From: Limnohabitans sp. MMS-10A-178
GTDB taxonomy: Bacteria > Pseudomonadota > Gammaproteobacteria > Burkholderiales > Burkholderiaceae_C
Reading direction: 5' to 3'
DNA length: 64,000 bases
NCBI RefSeq assembly: GCF_003063375.1
Contig: NZ_NERY01000001.1
Span: 1,054,001 to 1,118,000 of the forward strand
Below the pieces are notes generated by a model that searched no databases, was not told where the DNA came from, and saw only the letters and a list, made by a program, of their open reading frames with translations. Shown here one piece after another: positions 19,556-29,546 of the stretch (position 1 is the stretch's first letter; every line of letters starts with the position of its first letter). A program made the translations under genes and the position numbers.

Positions 19556-20773
19556 ATGAAGCAAGCCTTTGACGTGGTGCATGCCATGCGACCCGGCATG
19601 CTGCAACTGCAATCCTTGCCACCGCTTTCCTTGTACGTGCATTTGCCCTGGTGCATTCAAAAATGCCCCTATTGCGATTTCAATTCGCACGAGTGGCGCG
19701 ACACTTCTCAAGGCATGCCCGAAGCGCGTTACATCGATGCCCTCATTGCCGATTTAGAGACCAGCCTGCCACTCGTTTGGGGGCGACCCGTTCACAGTGT
19801 TTTCATTGGCGGGGGGACGCCGAGCTTGTTCACACCTGCAAGCATCGATCGTCTCATCAGTGCCATCAGAGCGCGCTTGCCTTTGGAAGCCGAGGCCGAG
19901 ATCACCCTTGAAGCCAACCCAGGCACTTTTGAGAAAGATCGCTTCAAAGCTTTTAGGGCGGCAGGCGTGACGCGTTTGTCCATTGGAGTGCAGAGCTTCA
20001 ATGATGCGCACCTCAAAGCGCTTGGCCGTGTGCACAATCGAGATCAAGCCATGGCCGCCATTGAAGAGGCGCAGTCTGCCTTCGAGACCTTCAATTTGGA
20101 TTTGATGTACGCTTTGCCTGGCCAAACGCTGCTCGAATTGAAGCAAGATGTCGAGACTGCATTGAGCTTTAATTCGCCTCATATTTCCATTTACCACCTC
20201 ACCATCGAGCCCAACACCTTGTTTGCCAAGCATCCGCCTGTGTTGCCTGAGGACGACGACGCCTATGCCATGATGGACTTGATCACAGAGATGACAGGCC
20301 AGCGGGGTTTAGAAAGGTACGAGGTGTCGGCTTACGCCAAGCCAGGCCACAGGTGTTGGCACAACCTCAACTACTGGCAGTTTGGCGACTACTTGGGCAT
20401 TGGTGCTGGCGCCCACAGCAAGCTTAGTTTTGCGCATCGCATTGCTCGGCAAGTTCGCTTTAGAGAGCCTCAGCTTTACATGGCGCAAGCTCTCAAGGGC
20501 GAACCAGCCACGCTGCACGAAGAAGTATCGCGCGAAGACTTGCCCTTTGAATACATGCTCAATGCATTGCGCTTGAAAGAAGGCTTCAGCTTGAACGATT
20601 TCATGGCTCGAACCGGATTGGCCATGACGGCCATTCAAAAGGGCTTGGCACAGGCTGAAGCCAAAGGTTTGATTGAGCGCAACATGGCCCTTGTAAGGCC
20701 GACCGAAAGAGGGTTTGATTTTTTAAGTGATCTGCAAGAGTTGTTCTTGGCAGAGCCCCGAAAAGAGGCTTAA
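19556..20773 (+). CDS. hemW: Radical SAM HemW (oxygen-independent coproporphyrinogen III oxidase-like)
   Basis: SLYVHLPWCIQKCPYCDFNSH radical SAM motif; FIGGGTPSLF; GAHSKL. Confidence 0.93.
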   Translation: MKQAFDVVHAMRPGMLQLQSLPPLSLYVHLPWCIQKCPYCDFNSHEWRDTSQGMPEARYIDALIADLETSLPLVWGRPVHSVFIGGGTPSLFTPASIDRLISAIRARLPLEAEAEITLEANPGTFEKDRFKAFRAAGVTRLSIGVQSFNDAHLKALGRVHNRDQAMAAIEEAQSAFETFNLDLMYALPGQTLLELKQDVETALSFNSPHISIYHLTIEPNTLFAKHPPVLPEDDDAYAMMDLITEMTGQRGLERYEVSAYAKPGHRCWHNLNYWQFGDYLGIGAGAHSKLSFAHRIARQVRFREPQLYMAQALKGEPATLHEEVSREDLPFEYMLNALRLKEGFSLNDFMARTGLAMTAIQKGLAQAEAKGLIERNMALVRPTERGFDFLSDLQELFLAEPRKEA

Positions 20774-20800
20774 AACGAGGGTTAGAAACTTGCCTGTTGG

Positions 20801-21175
20801 TTAAACAGGCGAATCTACGGCTGTATTCATTTTCTTGCCGAAGTCGCCAAACAAGGACATGGTTTTGTCTGTTGGAATGAGGTACTTGGCTCGCTTGTCG
20901 TCGGGCTGGTTAAAGGTCTTTAGCAAATCTTTTTGACGCAGGCGCGTGATGCGCTTGTGCAAAGTGGCGGGTGAGCCTAAATGCGTTAGGCCAATGGCTT
21001 CACGCACGGACATGACACGGTTTTCATACCAACGAAGCACAATTTCTTCAAGCAAAGCTTTTTCATTGGCGTCTAACTGCGGCGCGTCAGGTAGTTGTTG
21101 AACGGCTCTGGCCAATTGCAAAAAACGCATGTATGCATTGGCTGTGGCTGATTTATTATTTGAATTCATAAGCAA
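20801..21175 (-). CDS. Winged-helix DNA-binding protein (MarR-like)
   Basis: 124 aa with HTH-like SVREAIGLTHLGSPATLHKRITRLRQKDLL. Confidence 0.65.
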   Translation of the reverse strand: MLMNSNNKSATANAYMRFLQLARAVQQLPDAPQLDANEKALLEEIVLRWYENRVMSVREAIGLTHLGSPATLHKRITRLRQKDLLKTFNQPDDKRAKYLIPTDKTMSLFGDFGKKMNTAVDSPV

Positions 21176-21252
21176 TTCTATAAGCCGTAATGATATTTTG
21201 TGATTAAAAACAGATTACAAAATTCACTATGCTTGATTTTGATCATGATTTC

Positions 21253-23649
21253 TCACAATCCTTGAAGTTGTTCCCACAAGCGGAATGGTGTCATTGGCAT
21301 TTGAATGTTGCTGGCTTGTTGGCCCCGACCATTTCTGGCAAAAGCATCGGCCACCGCATTGACCACACAGGGCGTTGCCCCTATGGTGCCCAACTCGCCC
21401 ACACCCTTAACGCCTAAGACATTGTTGGTGCTGGGCACGGTTTGGTTGGTAAATGTATGGAACATTTGCGGCATGATGTCGGCGCGAGGGGCGGCATAGT
21501 CCATCAAACTTCCGGTGAGCAATTGACCGCTTTCTGCATCGTAGACCAAGCCCTCTAACAAGGCCTGCCCCAAGCCTTGCACCGCGCCACCGTCGAGCTG
21601 GCCATCGACAATCATGGGGTTGACGATGCGGCCCGCATCGTTCATGGAGGTGTAAGACACCACTTTGGTTTCGCCCGTCTGGGGGTTGAACTCAACTTCA
21701 CAAATATGGCAGCCATTGGGCCAAGTGGGCCCGCTGGCGGTGGTGCTTGATTGCACTTCAATGCGTGCCTCTGGTTGGCGCTTGGCCAAGTCGGCCAATG
21801 AAATTTGCAGGTCGGTGCCCTTGACGCTGAACTTGCCACTTTCGTATGTCAAATCGGCTGGTGAGGCTTCTAAAGCCTGTCCGGCCAAGTCGCGTGCCTT
21901 GTCCAAGGTTTTTTCTGCGCCCACCCGCATGGCAGATCCTCCGGTAAAGAGAGACCTGGAGCCCGCGCTGCCAAAGCCGTTGGCTCGGTCGGTATCGCCC
22001 AAAACCACTCGAACCTGAGAAATGTCAACGCCAAAAACATCGACCACCAATTGGGCCAGCGATGTGGCAATACCCTGTCCCATGGCATTGACTGCAGAGG
22101 CAACCTCAATCATGCCATCGGCCAAAATTTGAACCTGCACGTTTTCTTCGAGGGCATTGCCACCCGTCCACTCCAAGAAGGTGGCAATGCCCAAGCCGCG
22201 CCAGAGGCCTTGGGCTTTGGAGGCTGCTTCCCTGTTGGCAAAACCGTGCCAGTCTGCTTTTTCCAGAGCCTCATTCATGATCATTTCAAAAGCACCCGTG
22301 TCGTACACCTGACCCATGGGATTTTTGTAGGGCATTTGTTCGGGCTTGACGAAGTTTTTGCGGCGCAGTTCGACACGGTCAATGCCGCTCACCCGTGCTG
22401 CCTCGTCCATCAAACGCTCCATGTTGTAGATGGCTTCGGGTCGGCCTGCTCCACGGTAAGCACCGGTACTGGCGGTGTTGGTCATGACCCCCGTGAAATG
22501 GTAATCAATGGTTTGAATGTCATACACACTGCTTTGCACCCAAGGGCCTATGAGCATTTGGATGGCCAGACCGGTCATGGTGGGGTAGGCCCCTACATTG
22601 GCCAAGGTTTTGATGCGCAAGCCCACAATTTTGCCGTCTTGGGTCAAAGCCAAAGAGGCTTTGGTTTGAATGTCGCGGCCGTGTGAGCTGCTTAAAAACT
22701 CTTCGCCGCGATCGGCAATCCATTTGACGGGACGGGCCAGTGTATGGGCGCAAAAAGCGGTGACCACATCTTCTGCGTAGGCGCCGGTTTTCATACCAAA
22801 GCCGCCTCCCACATCGCCCACAATGACGCGGACTTTTTCTTTGTCAATGCCGATCAAATCGGACACTGTATTGCGAACGCCTGTGGGCATTTGACTGCTC
22901 ATGCGGATGGTTAGCCGGCCGTTGTCTGGGTAGGCCAAAACGCTACGGGGTTCAATGGATAGCGCGGCCACACGCTGGTTCACAATGTCCAAATGGACCA
23001 CATGGGCCGCTTGATCAAAGGCTTGTTGGGTAGCGGCGGCATCGCCATAGCGAGTTTCGGCCACGATGTTGTCTGGGGCCTCTGTAAAAAGCGGGGCATT
23101 GGGTGCCAGTGCATCGCTCAAAAGGGTGGCGCTGGGCAAGGCTTCAAAGTCAATTTGGATGGCCTCTGCGGCATCCCGAGCCTGCATTTCAGTGTCGGCT
23201 ACAACCGCCGCAACAGGCTCACCCACAAACAGTACCCTGTCTGTGGCCAAAGGGTAGCGGGTGGTAGATGACAGGGGGCTGCCATCAGCTCGCTTGAAGT
23301 TCATGGGCCGCGCCATGGGTTTGACGCCTGCAGCCTGCAAATCGGCCCCAGTGAACACGCCTCGCACGCCAGGCATTTCCTTGGCTGAAGTGGCATCGAT
23401 GCTCACAATTTTGGCGTGCGGGTAAGGTGACCGTAAAAAAACCAGGTGGGTTTGATCAGGGAGGGCTACGTCGTTGGTGTACTGACCCGCGCCAATGAGC
23501 AGTTGCTGATCCTCTAGTCTTTTGACAGCTTTGCCGCTACCGAAGCGGGCGTTTTCTTGGGGGCTCGGGTTTGAGGGGGCGGCAGATGGTGAGTTCACAG
23601 ACGATTTCTCCTTGGCTCGAAGTGTAGCTTTGGTGCCGGTTTTTTGCAC
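21253..23649 (-). CDS. Xanthine dehydrogenase/CoxL family molybdopterin-binding subunit
   Basis: 798 aa; VGDVGGGFGMKTGAYAED, AYRGAGRPEAIY, GVKGVGELGTIGATPCVVNAVADA. Confidence 0.92.
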   Translation of the reverse strand: MQKTGTKATLRAKEKSSVNSPSAAPSNPSPQENARFGSGKAVKRLEDQQLLIGAGQYTNDVALPDQTHLVFLRSPYPHAKIVSIDATSAKEMPGVRGVFTGADLQAAGVKPMARPMNFKRADGSPLSSTTRYPLATDRVLFVGEPVAAVVADTEMQARDAAEAIQIDFEALPSATLLSDALAPNAPLFTEAPDNIVAETRYGDAAATQQAFDQAAHVVHLDIVNQRVAALSIEPRSVLAYPDNGRLTIRMSSQMPTGVRNTVSDLIGIDKEKVRVIVGDVGGGFGMKTGAYAEDVVTAFCAHTLARPVKWIADRGEEFLSSSHGRDIQTKASLALTQDGKIVGLRIKTLANVGAYPTMTGLAIQMLIGPWVQSSVYDIQTIDYHFTGVMTNTASTGAYRGAGRPEAIYNMERLMDEAARVSGIDRVELRRKNFVKPEQMPYKNPMGQVYDTGAFEMIMNEALEKADWHGFANREAASKAQGLWRGLGIATFLEWTGGNALEENVQVQILADGMIEVASAVNAMGQGIATSLAQLVVDVFGVDISQVRVVLGDTDRANGFGSAGSRSLFTGGSAMRVGAEKTLDKARDLAGQALEASPADLTYESGKFSVKGTDLQISLADLAKRQPEARIEVQSSTTASGPTWPNGCHICEVEFNPQTGETKVVSYTSMNDAGRIVNPMIVDGQLDGGAVQGLGQALLEGLVYDAESGQLLTGSLMDYAAPRADIMPQMFHTFTNQTVPSTNNVLGVKGVGELGTIGATPCVVNAVADAFARNGRGQQASNIQMPMTPFRLWEQLQGL

Positions 23650-23737
23650 AAACGAGCTAACTGAATTTCAAGCTCTGTTGCCGCTTGGGTGACAGTTGGG
23701 TAGGATGAGGTCAAATATTGACGAGGAAAGGTCCGGG

Positions 23738-24196
23738 ATGGACAATTTTTTACTGTTGGTCATTGGAGTACTTTTTATTCTCTTGGCGGGTTTTTTGATT
23801 TTTTATTTTCAAACTCAACAAAACTTCCAAGAAATTTCAAAAAAATTAGAGGAAATTCAGCATCCTCAAAACGGCGCACGCTCCAGCGAAGCTCTCAAAC
23901 GAGAGCTGGCGCTACAACACGACAAGCTGGTGGTTTTGGAGGCTGACATCACCAAAAACAAACGGGAGTCTTTGACGGAAGAAGAGCTCAAAATCTTTGA
24001 TGTGGCGCGCCATCAGATTAAGGCGAGCATATCGGGCCTCAAGGCCAATGGCGATTGGGTTGGAATTCCATTTGAATATGAGTGGGTAGAGATGCTGGAT
24101 CGATTGCCCAACGTCTTGTTTTTGTATCGCAAGGCCGAAGCTGAAAAGCAGGCTCTTGAGTTGGCTCAAGAAAACGAGCAGAAAAACGATCAGTGA
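23738..24196 (+). CDS. Hypothetical membrane-anchored protein
   Basis: One N-terminal TM helix followed by charged helical region; no recognised domain. Confidence 0.6.
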   Translation: MDNFLLLVIGVLFILLAGFLIFYFQTQQNFQEISKKLEEIQHPQNGARSSEALKRELALQHDKLVVLEADITKNKRESLTEEELKIFDVARHQIKASISGLKANGDWVGIPFEYEWVEMLDRLPNVLFLYRKAEAEKQALELAQENEQKNDQ

Positions 24197-24231
24197 TTTT
24201 GAAGGGGCATATTCTGCGATGATATATACCC

Positions 24232-24846
24232 ATGTTCAGTGTTTCCAATCTATCTTGCTCCCGCGGTGACAAGCGCCTTTTTTCAGGTGTTTCCTTCACT
24301 TTAGAGCCGGGCCAGTGGTTGCACTTGGAGGGCGATAATGGCGTTGGTAAAACCAGTTTGCTGCGTATTTTGTGTGGTTTGAGTGCCCTCGAAGACGGTG
24401 AAATCAGCTGGAAAAATCAATCTGTGGCCCAAAATCCAGACGATTTCCGACAAGATTTGGCCTATTTGGGCCATCAATTGGCACTCAAAGAAGACCTCAC
24501 CCCCCTAGAAAATCTGCGTGTGAGCTCCGCTATTTCTGGGCAGGAGCTTTCTTTGCCGGAGGCCATGTCAGCCCTGGCCAAGATGGGTTTGCGCGGCAGG
24601 GAACAATTGCCCGTTCGGGTTTTGTCCCAGGGCCAAAAAAGGCGCACTGCCTTGGCCAGACTCCTGAGTTCGCGCGCCAAATTGTGGATTTTGGATGAGC
24701 CCTTTGTGGCCCTCGATCTGGCAGCTCAGGAAGTTCTGTCGGGTGTGATCAATGCCCACCTGCACCATCAAGGCATGGTATTGCTCACCAGCCACCAAGC
24801 CGTGGCGCTGGCTGGCGCTGGAAATTCGTACAGGTTGACAGCATGA
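24232..24846 (+). CDS. ccmA: Heme ABC exporter ATP-binding protein CcmA
   Basis: GDNGVGKTSLLRIL, LSQGQKRRTALARLL, start of a ccm operon. Confidence 0.95.
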   Translation: MFSVSNLSCSRGDKRLFSGVSFTLEPGQWLHLEGDNGVGKTSLLRILCGLSALEDGEISWKNQSVAQNPDDFRQDLAYLGHQLALKEDLTPLENLRVSSAISGQELSLPEAMSALAKMGLRGREQLPVRVLSQGQKRRTALARLLSSRAKLWILDEPFVALDLAAQEVLSGVINAHLHHQGMVLLTSHQAVALAGAGNSYRLTA

Positions 24847-25511
24847 GTGCATTTGTGGCCATCGTGAAACGCGACCTGACCTTGGCCTTGAGGCGCAAGA
24901 ATGAGGTCATTACGGCCGTTTTCTTCTTTGTGGTGGTGGCAGCCCTTTTTCCCTTGGGAATAGGGCCCGAAATGAATACCTTGCGTTTGGTGGCGCCGGG
25001 TATTTTGTGGGTGGGGGCTTTGTTGGCCAGCATGCTGTCTTTAAGCCGCATGTTTGCCACCGACTTTGCCGATGGCACACTAGAGCAAATGGCCTTATCG
25101 CCCAACAGTTTATCTTTGCTGGTTGCCGCCAAAATTTTGGCGCACTGGTTACTCTCTGGGTTGCCATTGGTCTTGTTGGCGCCTATTTTGGGCTTGCAAT
25201 TTGACCTGTCCACTAACGCACTTTGGGTTTTGACTTTGAGTTTGCTTTTGGGTACACCGGTGCTTTCCTTGATTGGCGCTGTTGGTGCTGCGCTCACTTT
25301 GGGCGTTCGGGGCGGCGATGTGCTTTTGTCTTTGTTGGTTTTGCCCTTGTATGTGCCTGCGCTCGTTTTTGGTGCGGGTGCCGTTCAAGCTGAAATCAGC
25401 GGTTTGGGCGCTTCTGCCCATTTGTCTGTTTTGGCTGCGTTGGTGTTGGTGGCGGCCGTGTTCAGCCCCTGGGCGAGTGCGGCATCGCTGCGCATTTCAC
25501 TTGAATCCTAA
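24843..25511 (+). CDS. ccmB: Heme exporter CcmB
   Basis: Multi-TM; RDLTLALRRKNEV...FPLGIGPE; overlaps ccmA. Confidence 0.95.
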   Translation: MSAFVAIVKRDLTLALRRKNEVITAVFFFVVVAALFPLGIGPEMNTLRLVAPGILWVGALLASMLSLSRMFATDFADGTLEQMALSPNSLSLLVAAKILAHWLLSGLPLVLLAPILGLQFDLSTNALWVLTLSLLLGTPVLSLIGAVGAALTLGVRGGDVLLSLLVLPLYVPALVFGAGAVQAEISGLGASAHLSVLAALVLVAAVFSPWASAASLRISLES

Positions 25512-25526
25512 GAAGTCGTTCATTCA

Positions 25527-26303
25527 ATGATTCAAAAACTCTTTTCTTACGCTTCTCCCCAAAGCTTTTATCCTTTGGCCGGAAAGCTTTGGCCCCTTTT
25601 TGCTTGCTTGGCCACTGCACTTGCAGTTTGGGGTTTGTGGTTAGGCATGTTTGTAGCGCCTACTGATTTTCAGCAGGGTGAGGGCTACCGCATTATTTTT
25701 GTGCATGTGCCAGTGTCATGGATGTCTATGTTGATTTATTTGGCTATGGCCTTTTGGGCCTTGCTGGGCCTGACCTTCAACACGCGTCTGTCGGGCATGA
25801 TGACCAAGGCTTTGGCACCCACAGGTGCTATTTTTGCCTTCTTGTCCCTTTGGACCGGCGCGCTTTGGGGCAAGCCCATGTGGGGCACTTGGTGGGTTTG
25901 GGATGCAAGGCTTACGTCTGAGCTTATTTTGTTCTTTTTGTATTTGGGTCACATTGCCCTGACCAACGCCATTGATGATCCTCGCCGTGCAGACAAAGCA
26001 GGTGCTGTCTTGGCCTTGGTAGGTGCACTCAATGTGCCCGTCATTTATTTTTCAGTGAAATGGTGGAATACCTTGCACCAAGGTGCCTCGGTGTCTATTA
26101 CCAAAGGCTCAAGCATGGCGCAAGTGATGCTTGAGGCCATGCTTATCATGAGTGTTGCGTTTTGGATGTTTGCCGTGGCCATGGCACTTTACCGAGTGCG
26201 CAGCATTATCTTGGTGCGCGAGAAGCATACTCAGTGGGTAGCCAATTTGCCAGAGGTCAAAGCGCGCATGATGAAGAACACGGCTGGAGGTGCCCAAGCA
26301 TGA
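25527..26303 (+). CDS. ccmC: Heme exporter CcmC
   Basis: WGTWWVWDARLTSELILFFLYLG tryptophan-rich motif. Confidence 0.96.
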   Translation: MIQKLFSYASPQSFYPLAGKLWPLFACLATALAVWGLWLGMFVAPTDFQQGEGYRIIFVHVPVSWMSMLIYLAMAFWALLGLTFNTRLSGMMTKALAPTGAIFAFLSLWTGALWGKPMWGTWWVWDARLTSELILFFLYLGHIALTNAIDDPRRADKAGAVLALVGALNVPVIYFSVKWWNTLHQGASVSITKGSSMAQVMLEAMLIMSVAFWMFAVAMALYRVRSIILVREKHTQWVANLPEVKARMMKNTAGGAQA

Positions 26304-26488
26304 TTTGGAACAGCTGGAACGATTTTTGGGCCATGGGTGGATATGGTCTTTATGTTTGGGGTAGCTTCGGGGTCACTGCGCTGTGCATGCTGGTAGAAAT
26401 TTTTTGGGTCAAACATGCACGTGCGCAAGCTCTGAATCAAATTGCCAATGAGTTGGCTGCAGAACAGAACAGCAAGGAGTGGTCCTGA
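26300..26488 (+). CDS. ccmD: Heme exporter CcmD
   Basis: 62 aa MIWNSWNDFWAMGGYGLYVWGSFGVTALCMLVEIFWVKHAR; overlaps ccmC and ccmE. Confidence 0.9.
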   Translation: MIWNSWNDFWAMGGYGLYVWGSFGVTALCMLVEIFWVKHARAQALNQIANELAAEQNSKEWS

Positions 26489-26940
26489 TGAAACCTAGAC
26501 ACCAACGTTTTTTATTGATTGCTGCGGGCATATCCGCATTGGCCATTGCAGGCGTATTTGTTTTGAATGCTTTTCAAAGCAATTTGGTTTTCTTCTTTAC
26601 TCCCACACAAGTTTACAAAGGCGAAGCACCAAAGGGCAAAGCCTTTCGGGTGGGCGGTATGGTGAAAGAGGGCAGCCTCGTCAAAGATGGTGAAAACGTT
26701 CAATTTGTGGTTACCGATTTTGCGCACGATGTGCCCGTCACTTACAAGGGCATCTTGCCCGACTTGTTCAAAGAAGGTAAGGGCGTGGTGGCGCAGGGCA
26801 AAATATCGGATGGCCAATTGTTTGCTGCCGCCGAGGTATTGGCCAAGCATGACGAAAATTACATGCCCCCTGAGGCACAGCACGCATTGGATCAGGCCGC
26901 TGCTGCCAAGGCTTCACAATCTGTGAAGCCCTACAAATAA
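26488..26940 (+). CDS. ccmE: Cytochrome c maturation protein CcmE
   Basis: FRVGGMVKEGSL; AKHDENYMPPE heme-binding region. Confidence 0.95.
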   Translation: MKPRHQRFLLIAAGISALAIAGVFVLNAFQSNLVFFFTPTQVYKGEAPKGKAFRVGGMVKEGSLVKDGENVQFVVTDFAHDVPVTYKGILPDLFKEGKGVVAQGKISDGQLFAAAEVLAKHDENYMPPEAQHALDQAAAAKASQSVKPYK

Positions 26941-26956
26941 TGGAAAAGAGTTTTGA

Positions 26957-28885
26957 ATGATTGTTGAAATTGGTCACTTTGCCTTGATCCTGGCCGCGTG
27001 TGTGGCGCTGGTTCAAGGTGTTTTGCCGCTTGCCGGAACCTTGAACGACAACCAACGCTGGCAAGCCTTGGCCAAACCGGCTGCAACACTGCAATTTTTG
27101 TTGATTGCTTTTTCTTTTGCTGTGCTGGCGCATGGCGCTTTGACCGACGACTTCTCAATCAAATACATCGCTGGACATTCCAACTCACTGCTACCCACGC
27201 AATACAAGTTTGCATCGGTGTGGGGTGGTCACGAAGGCTCCTTGTTGTTGTGGATGCTCATGTTGTCTGGATGGACTTTGGCCGTTGCCATTTTTTCTCG
27301 CACTTTGCCTTTGGCCATGGTGGCCCGTGTGATTGGCATTTTGGGCTTGGTGTCAACCGGCTTCTTGATGTTCATCTTGATCACCTCAAGTCCTTTTGAA
27401 CGTTTGTTGCCAGCGCCTGCAGACGGTAAAGATTTGAACCCCTTGTTGCAAGACCCCGGCTTGGTCATACACCCACCCATGTTGTACATGGGCTATGTGG
27501 GTTTTTCTGTGGCCTTTGCTTTTGCTGTGGCAGCTTTGTTGTCGGGTCGAATGGATGCTGCTTGGGCGCGATGGTCTCGGCCATGGACCATCGTGGCTTG
27601 GATTTTCATGACGGCAGGCATTGCCTTGGGTTCATGGTGGGCCTACTACGAATTGGGCTGGGGCGGTTGGTGGTTTTGGGACCCCGTTGAAAACGCCTCC
27701 CTCATGCCTTGGTTGTTTGGTACAGCCCTCATACACGCCCTCATGGTGACCGACAAGCGCGGTGGTTTCAAAGCTTGGTCGGTTTTGCTGGCCATTGGCG
27801 CTTTTTCACTTTCGCTGTTGGGCACTTTCTTGGTTCGATCGGGTGTGCTCACATCGGTTCATGCCTTTGCCTCCGACCCCAAGCGCGGCGTCTTTATTTT
27901 GATTTTCTTGGCGGTGGTGGTCGGCGTTTCTTTGACGCTGTTTGCTTGGCGCGCGCCCAAAGCCACGTTGGGTGGCAAGATGGGTTTGGTCTCTCGCGAG
28001 TCCATGCTGATTGCCAACAGTGTGTTGTTGGTGGTGGCAACAGGCGCGGTGTTGTTGGGCACCATTTACCCGCTCATTGTGGACGCGCTTAATTTAGGCA
28101 AACTCTCTGTAGGTGCGCCTTACTTCAATGCGGTGTTTGTGCCCCTCATGGTGCCAGTGGTGTTTTTGATGGTGCCAGGTGGCATTGCGCACTGGCGCGA
28201 AGCGCGTTGGGCACAGCTGGGCCACGATTTGCGTTGGCCTGCATTGGCCGCTGTGGTGGCGGGCGTTGCCATTTGGACTCTCACCGAACGTGGTACCTGG
28301 CTCACCGGCATGGGCATGGCATTGGCCACTTGGGTGGTGGTGGGTTTGCTCATGCAAATTGCCATCCGCATGAAAAAGCCAGGTCGCATTGCACCTTCTT
28401 TTTGGGGCATGCACTTAGCCCACTTGGGCATTGCTGTGATCACCGTCGGCATTACCATGGTAAAAACTTATGAGGTTGAGCGCGATGTGCGCATGGGCTT
28501 GAACGACACGGTCACCATTGAAAACTACAGCTTCGAATTGGTGGGTGTGTCGGATGTCGATGGTCCCAACTACAAAGCCCTTCGCGGTGATATCAAGGTG
28601 ACCAAAGATGGTAAATACCTTGAAATGTTGTACCCCGAAAAACGCAAGTATTTTTCTTCCGCCATGCCCATGACCGAGGCAGGCATCGACTCGGGCTTGT
28701 TCCGCGATTTGTATGTTTCTTTGGGTGAGCCCATTGAAGGTGAGCGCATGCAGTGGAGTGTGCGGGTGTTTTACAAACCCTTTGTGTCTTGGCTTTGGTA
28801 CGGCTCTATTTTGATGGTGCTGGGCGGGCTCTTGGCGGTGAGCGATAGACGCTATCGCAAGTCGGCAAACAGTATTGCTCAGTAA
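26957..28885 (+). CDS. ccmF: Heme lyase CcmF
   Basis: 642 aa multi-TM; GWGGWWFWDPVENASLMPWL WWD motif. Confidence 0.96.
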   Translation: MIVEIGHFALILAACVALVQGVLPLAGTLNDNQRWQALAKPAATLQFLLIAFSFAVLAHGALTDDFSIKYIAGHSNSLLPTQYKFASVWGGHEGSLLLWMLMLSGWTLAVAIFSRTLPLAMVARVIGILGLVSTGFLMFILITSSPFERLLPAPADGKDLNPLLQDPGLVIHPPMLYMGYVGFSVAFAFAVAALLSGRMDAAWARWSRPWTIVAWIFMTAGIALGSWWAYYELGWGGWWFWDPVENASLMPWLFGTALIHALMVTDKRGGFKAWSVLLAIGAFSLSLLGTFLVRSGVLTSVHAFASDPKRGVFILIFLAVVVGVSLTLFAWRAPKATLGGKMGLVSRESMLIANSVLLVVATGAVLLGTIYPLIVDALNLGKLSVGAPYFNAVFVPLMVPVVFLMVPGGIAHWREARWAQLGHDLRWPALAAVVAGVAIWTLTERGTWLTGMGMALATWVVVGLLMQIAIRMKKPGRIAPSFWGMHLAHLGIAVITVGITMVKTYEVERDVRMGLNDTVTIENYSFELVGVSDVDGPNYKALRGDIKVTKDGKYLEMLYPEKRKYFSSAMPMTEAGIDSGLFRDLYVSLGEPIEGERMQWSVRVFYKPFVSWLWYGSILMVLGGLLAVSDRRYRKSANSIAQ

Positions 28886-28930
28886 GATGCAGCCCAAGCC
28901 CCCTAAGCCATTTAGTTTGAGAGCATTGTT

Positions 28931-29518
28931 TTGAAAAAGTTTTTAATTCCGCTCGGACTTTTTTTGGGTTTGGTTATCTTCCTAGCCGTAGGGCTTAACC
29001 GCGACCCGCGCGAAATTCCATCGCCTTTGGTGGGTAAACCAGCCCCTGCATTTTCCTTGGACACGCTGGATGCCAATGCGCCCAAGTTTGGGCCTCAGGA
29101 CATGAAGGGCAAGGTCTGGATGTTGAATGTGTGGGCCACTTGGTGTGTGGCTTGCCGCGAGGAGCATCCCATTTTGGTGGCTTTTTCCAAAGCCAACCAA
29201 TTGCCCATTGTGGGTTTGAGCTACAAGGAAGTTCAGGCGCAAGATGAACCTGCTGGCAAGAAGATGACGCCTGAAGAGAAGTTGCAATTTGCCCGAGAAC
29301 GCAGTGCACTTTGGCTCAAGCGACATGGCAACCCTTATGTCTTGTCTGCCATAGATTTGGACGGCCGCGTGGGCATCGATTATGGTGTTTATGGTGTACC
29401 AGAAACCTATGTCATTGATAAAGAAGGCGTGATTCGCTACAAGCGTGTGGGCGTGGTCACGCCAGAATTGTTGAAGTCAACCATTTTGCCTTTGGTGCAG
29501 AAATTGAACGCTTCTTAA
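28931..29518 (+). CDS. ccmG: Thiol:disulfide interchange protein CcmG/DsbE
   Basis: NVWATWCVACREEHP thioredoxin-like CXXC; GVYGVPETYVID. Confidence 0.94.
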   Translation: MKKFLIPLGLFLGLVIFLAVGLNRDPREIPSPLVGKPAPAFSLDTLDANAPKFGPQDMKGKVWMLNVWATWCVACREEHPILVAFSKANQLPIVGLSYKEVQAQDEPAGKKMTPEEKLQFARERSALWLKRHGNPYVLSAIDLDGRVGIDYGVYGVPETYVIDKEGVIRYKRVGVVTPELLKSTILPLVQKLNAS

Positions 29519-29546
29519 TGCCTTGAAAAGGCTTGTGAAAGACCGC

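Noticed and set aside
19043-19711. 222-aa minus-strand ORF across rdgB/hemW
   Set aside because: Antisense to two conserved housekeeping genes; no domain
20792-20810. Hairpin GCCTGTT-GGTTA-AACAGGC at the hemW/MarR-like junction
   Set aside because: Stem is clear but there is no T-tract in either direction and it overlaps the stop codon; not enough to call a terminator
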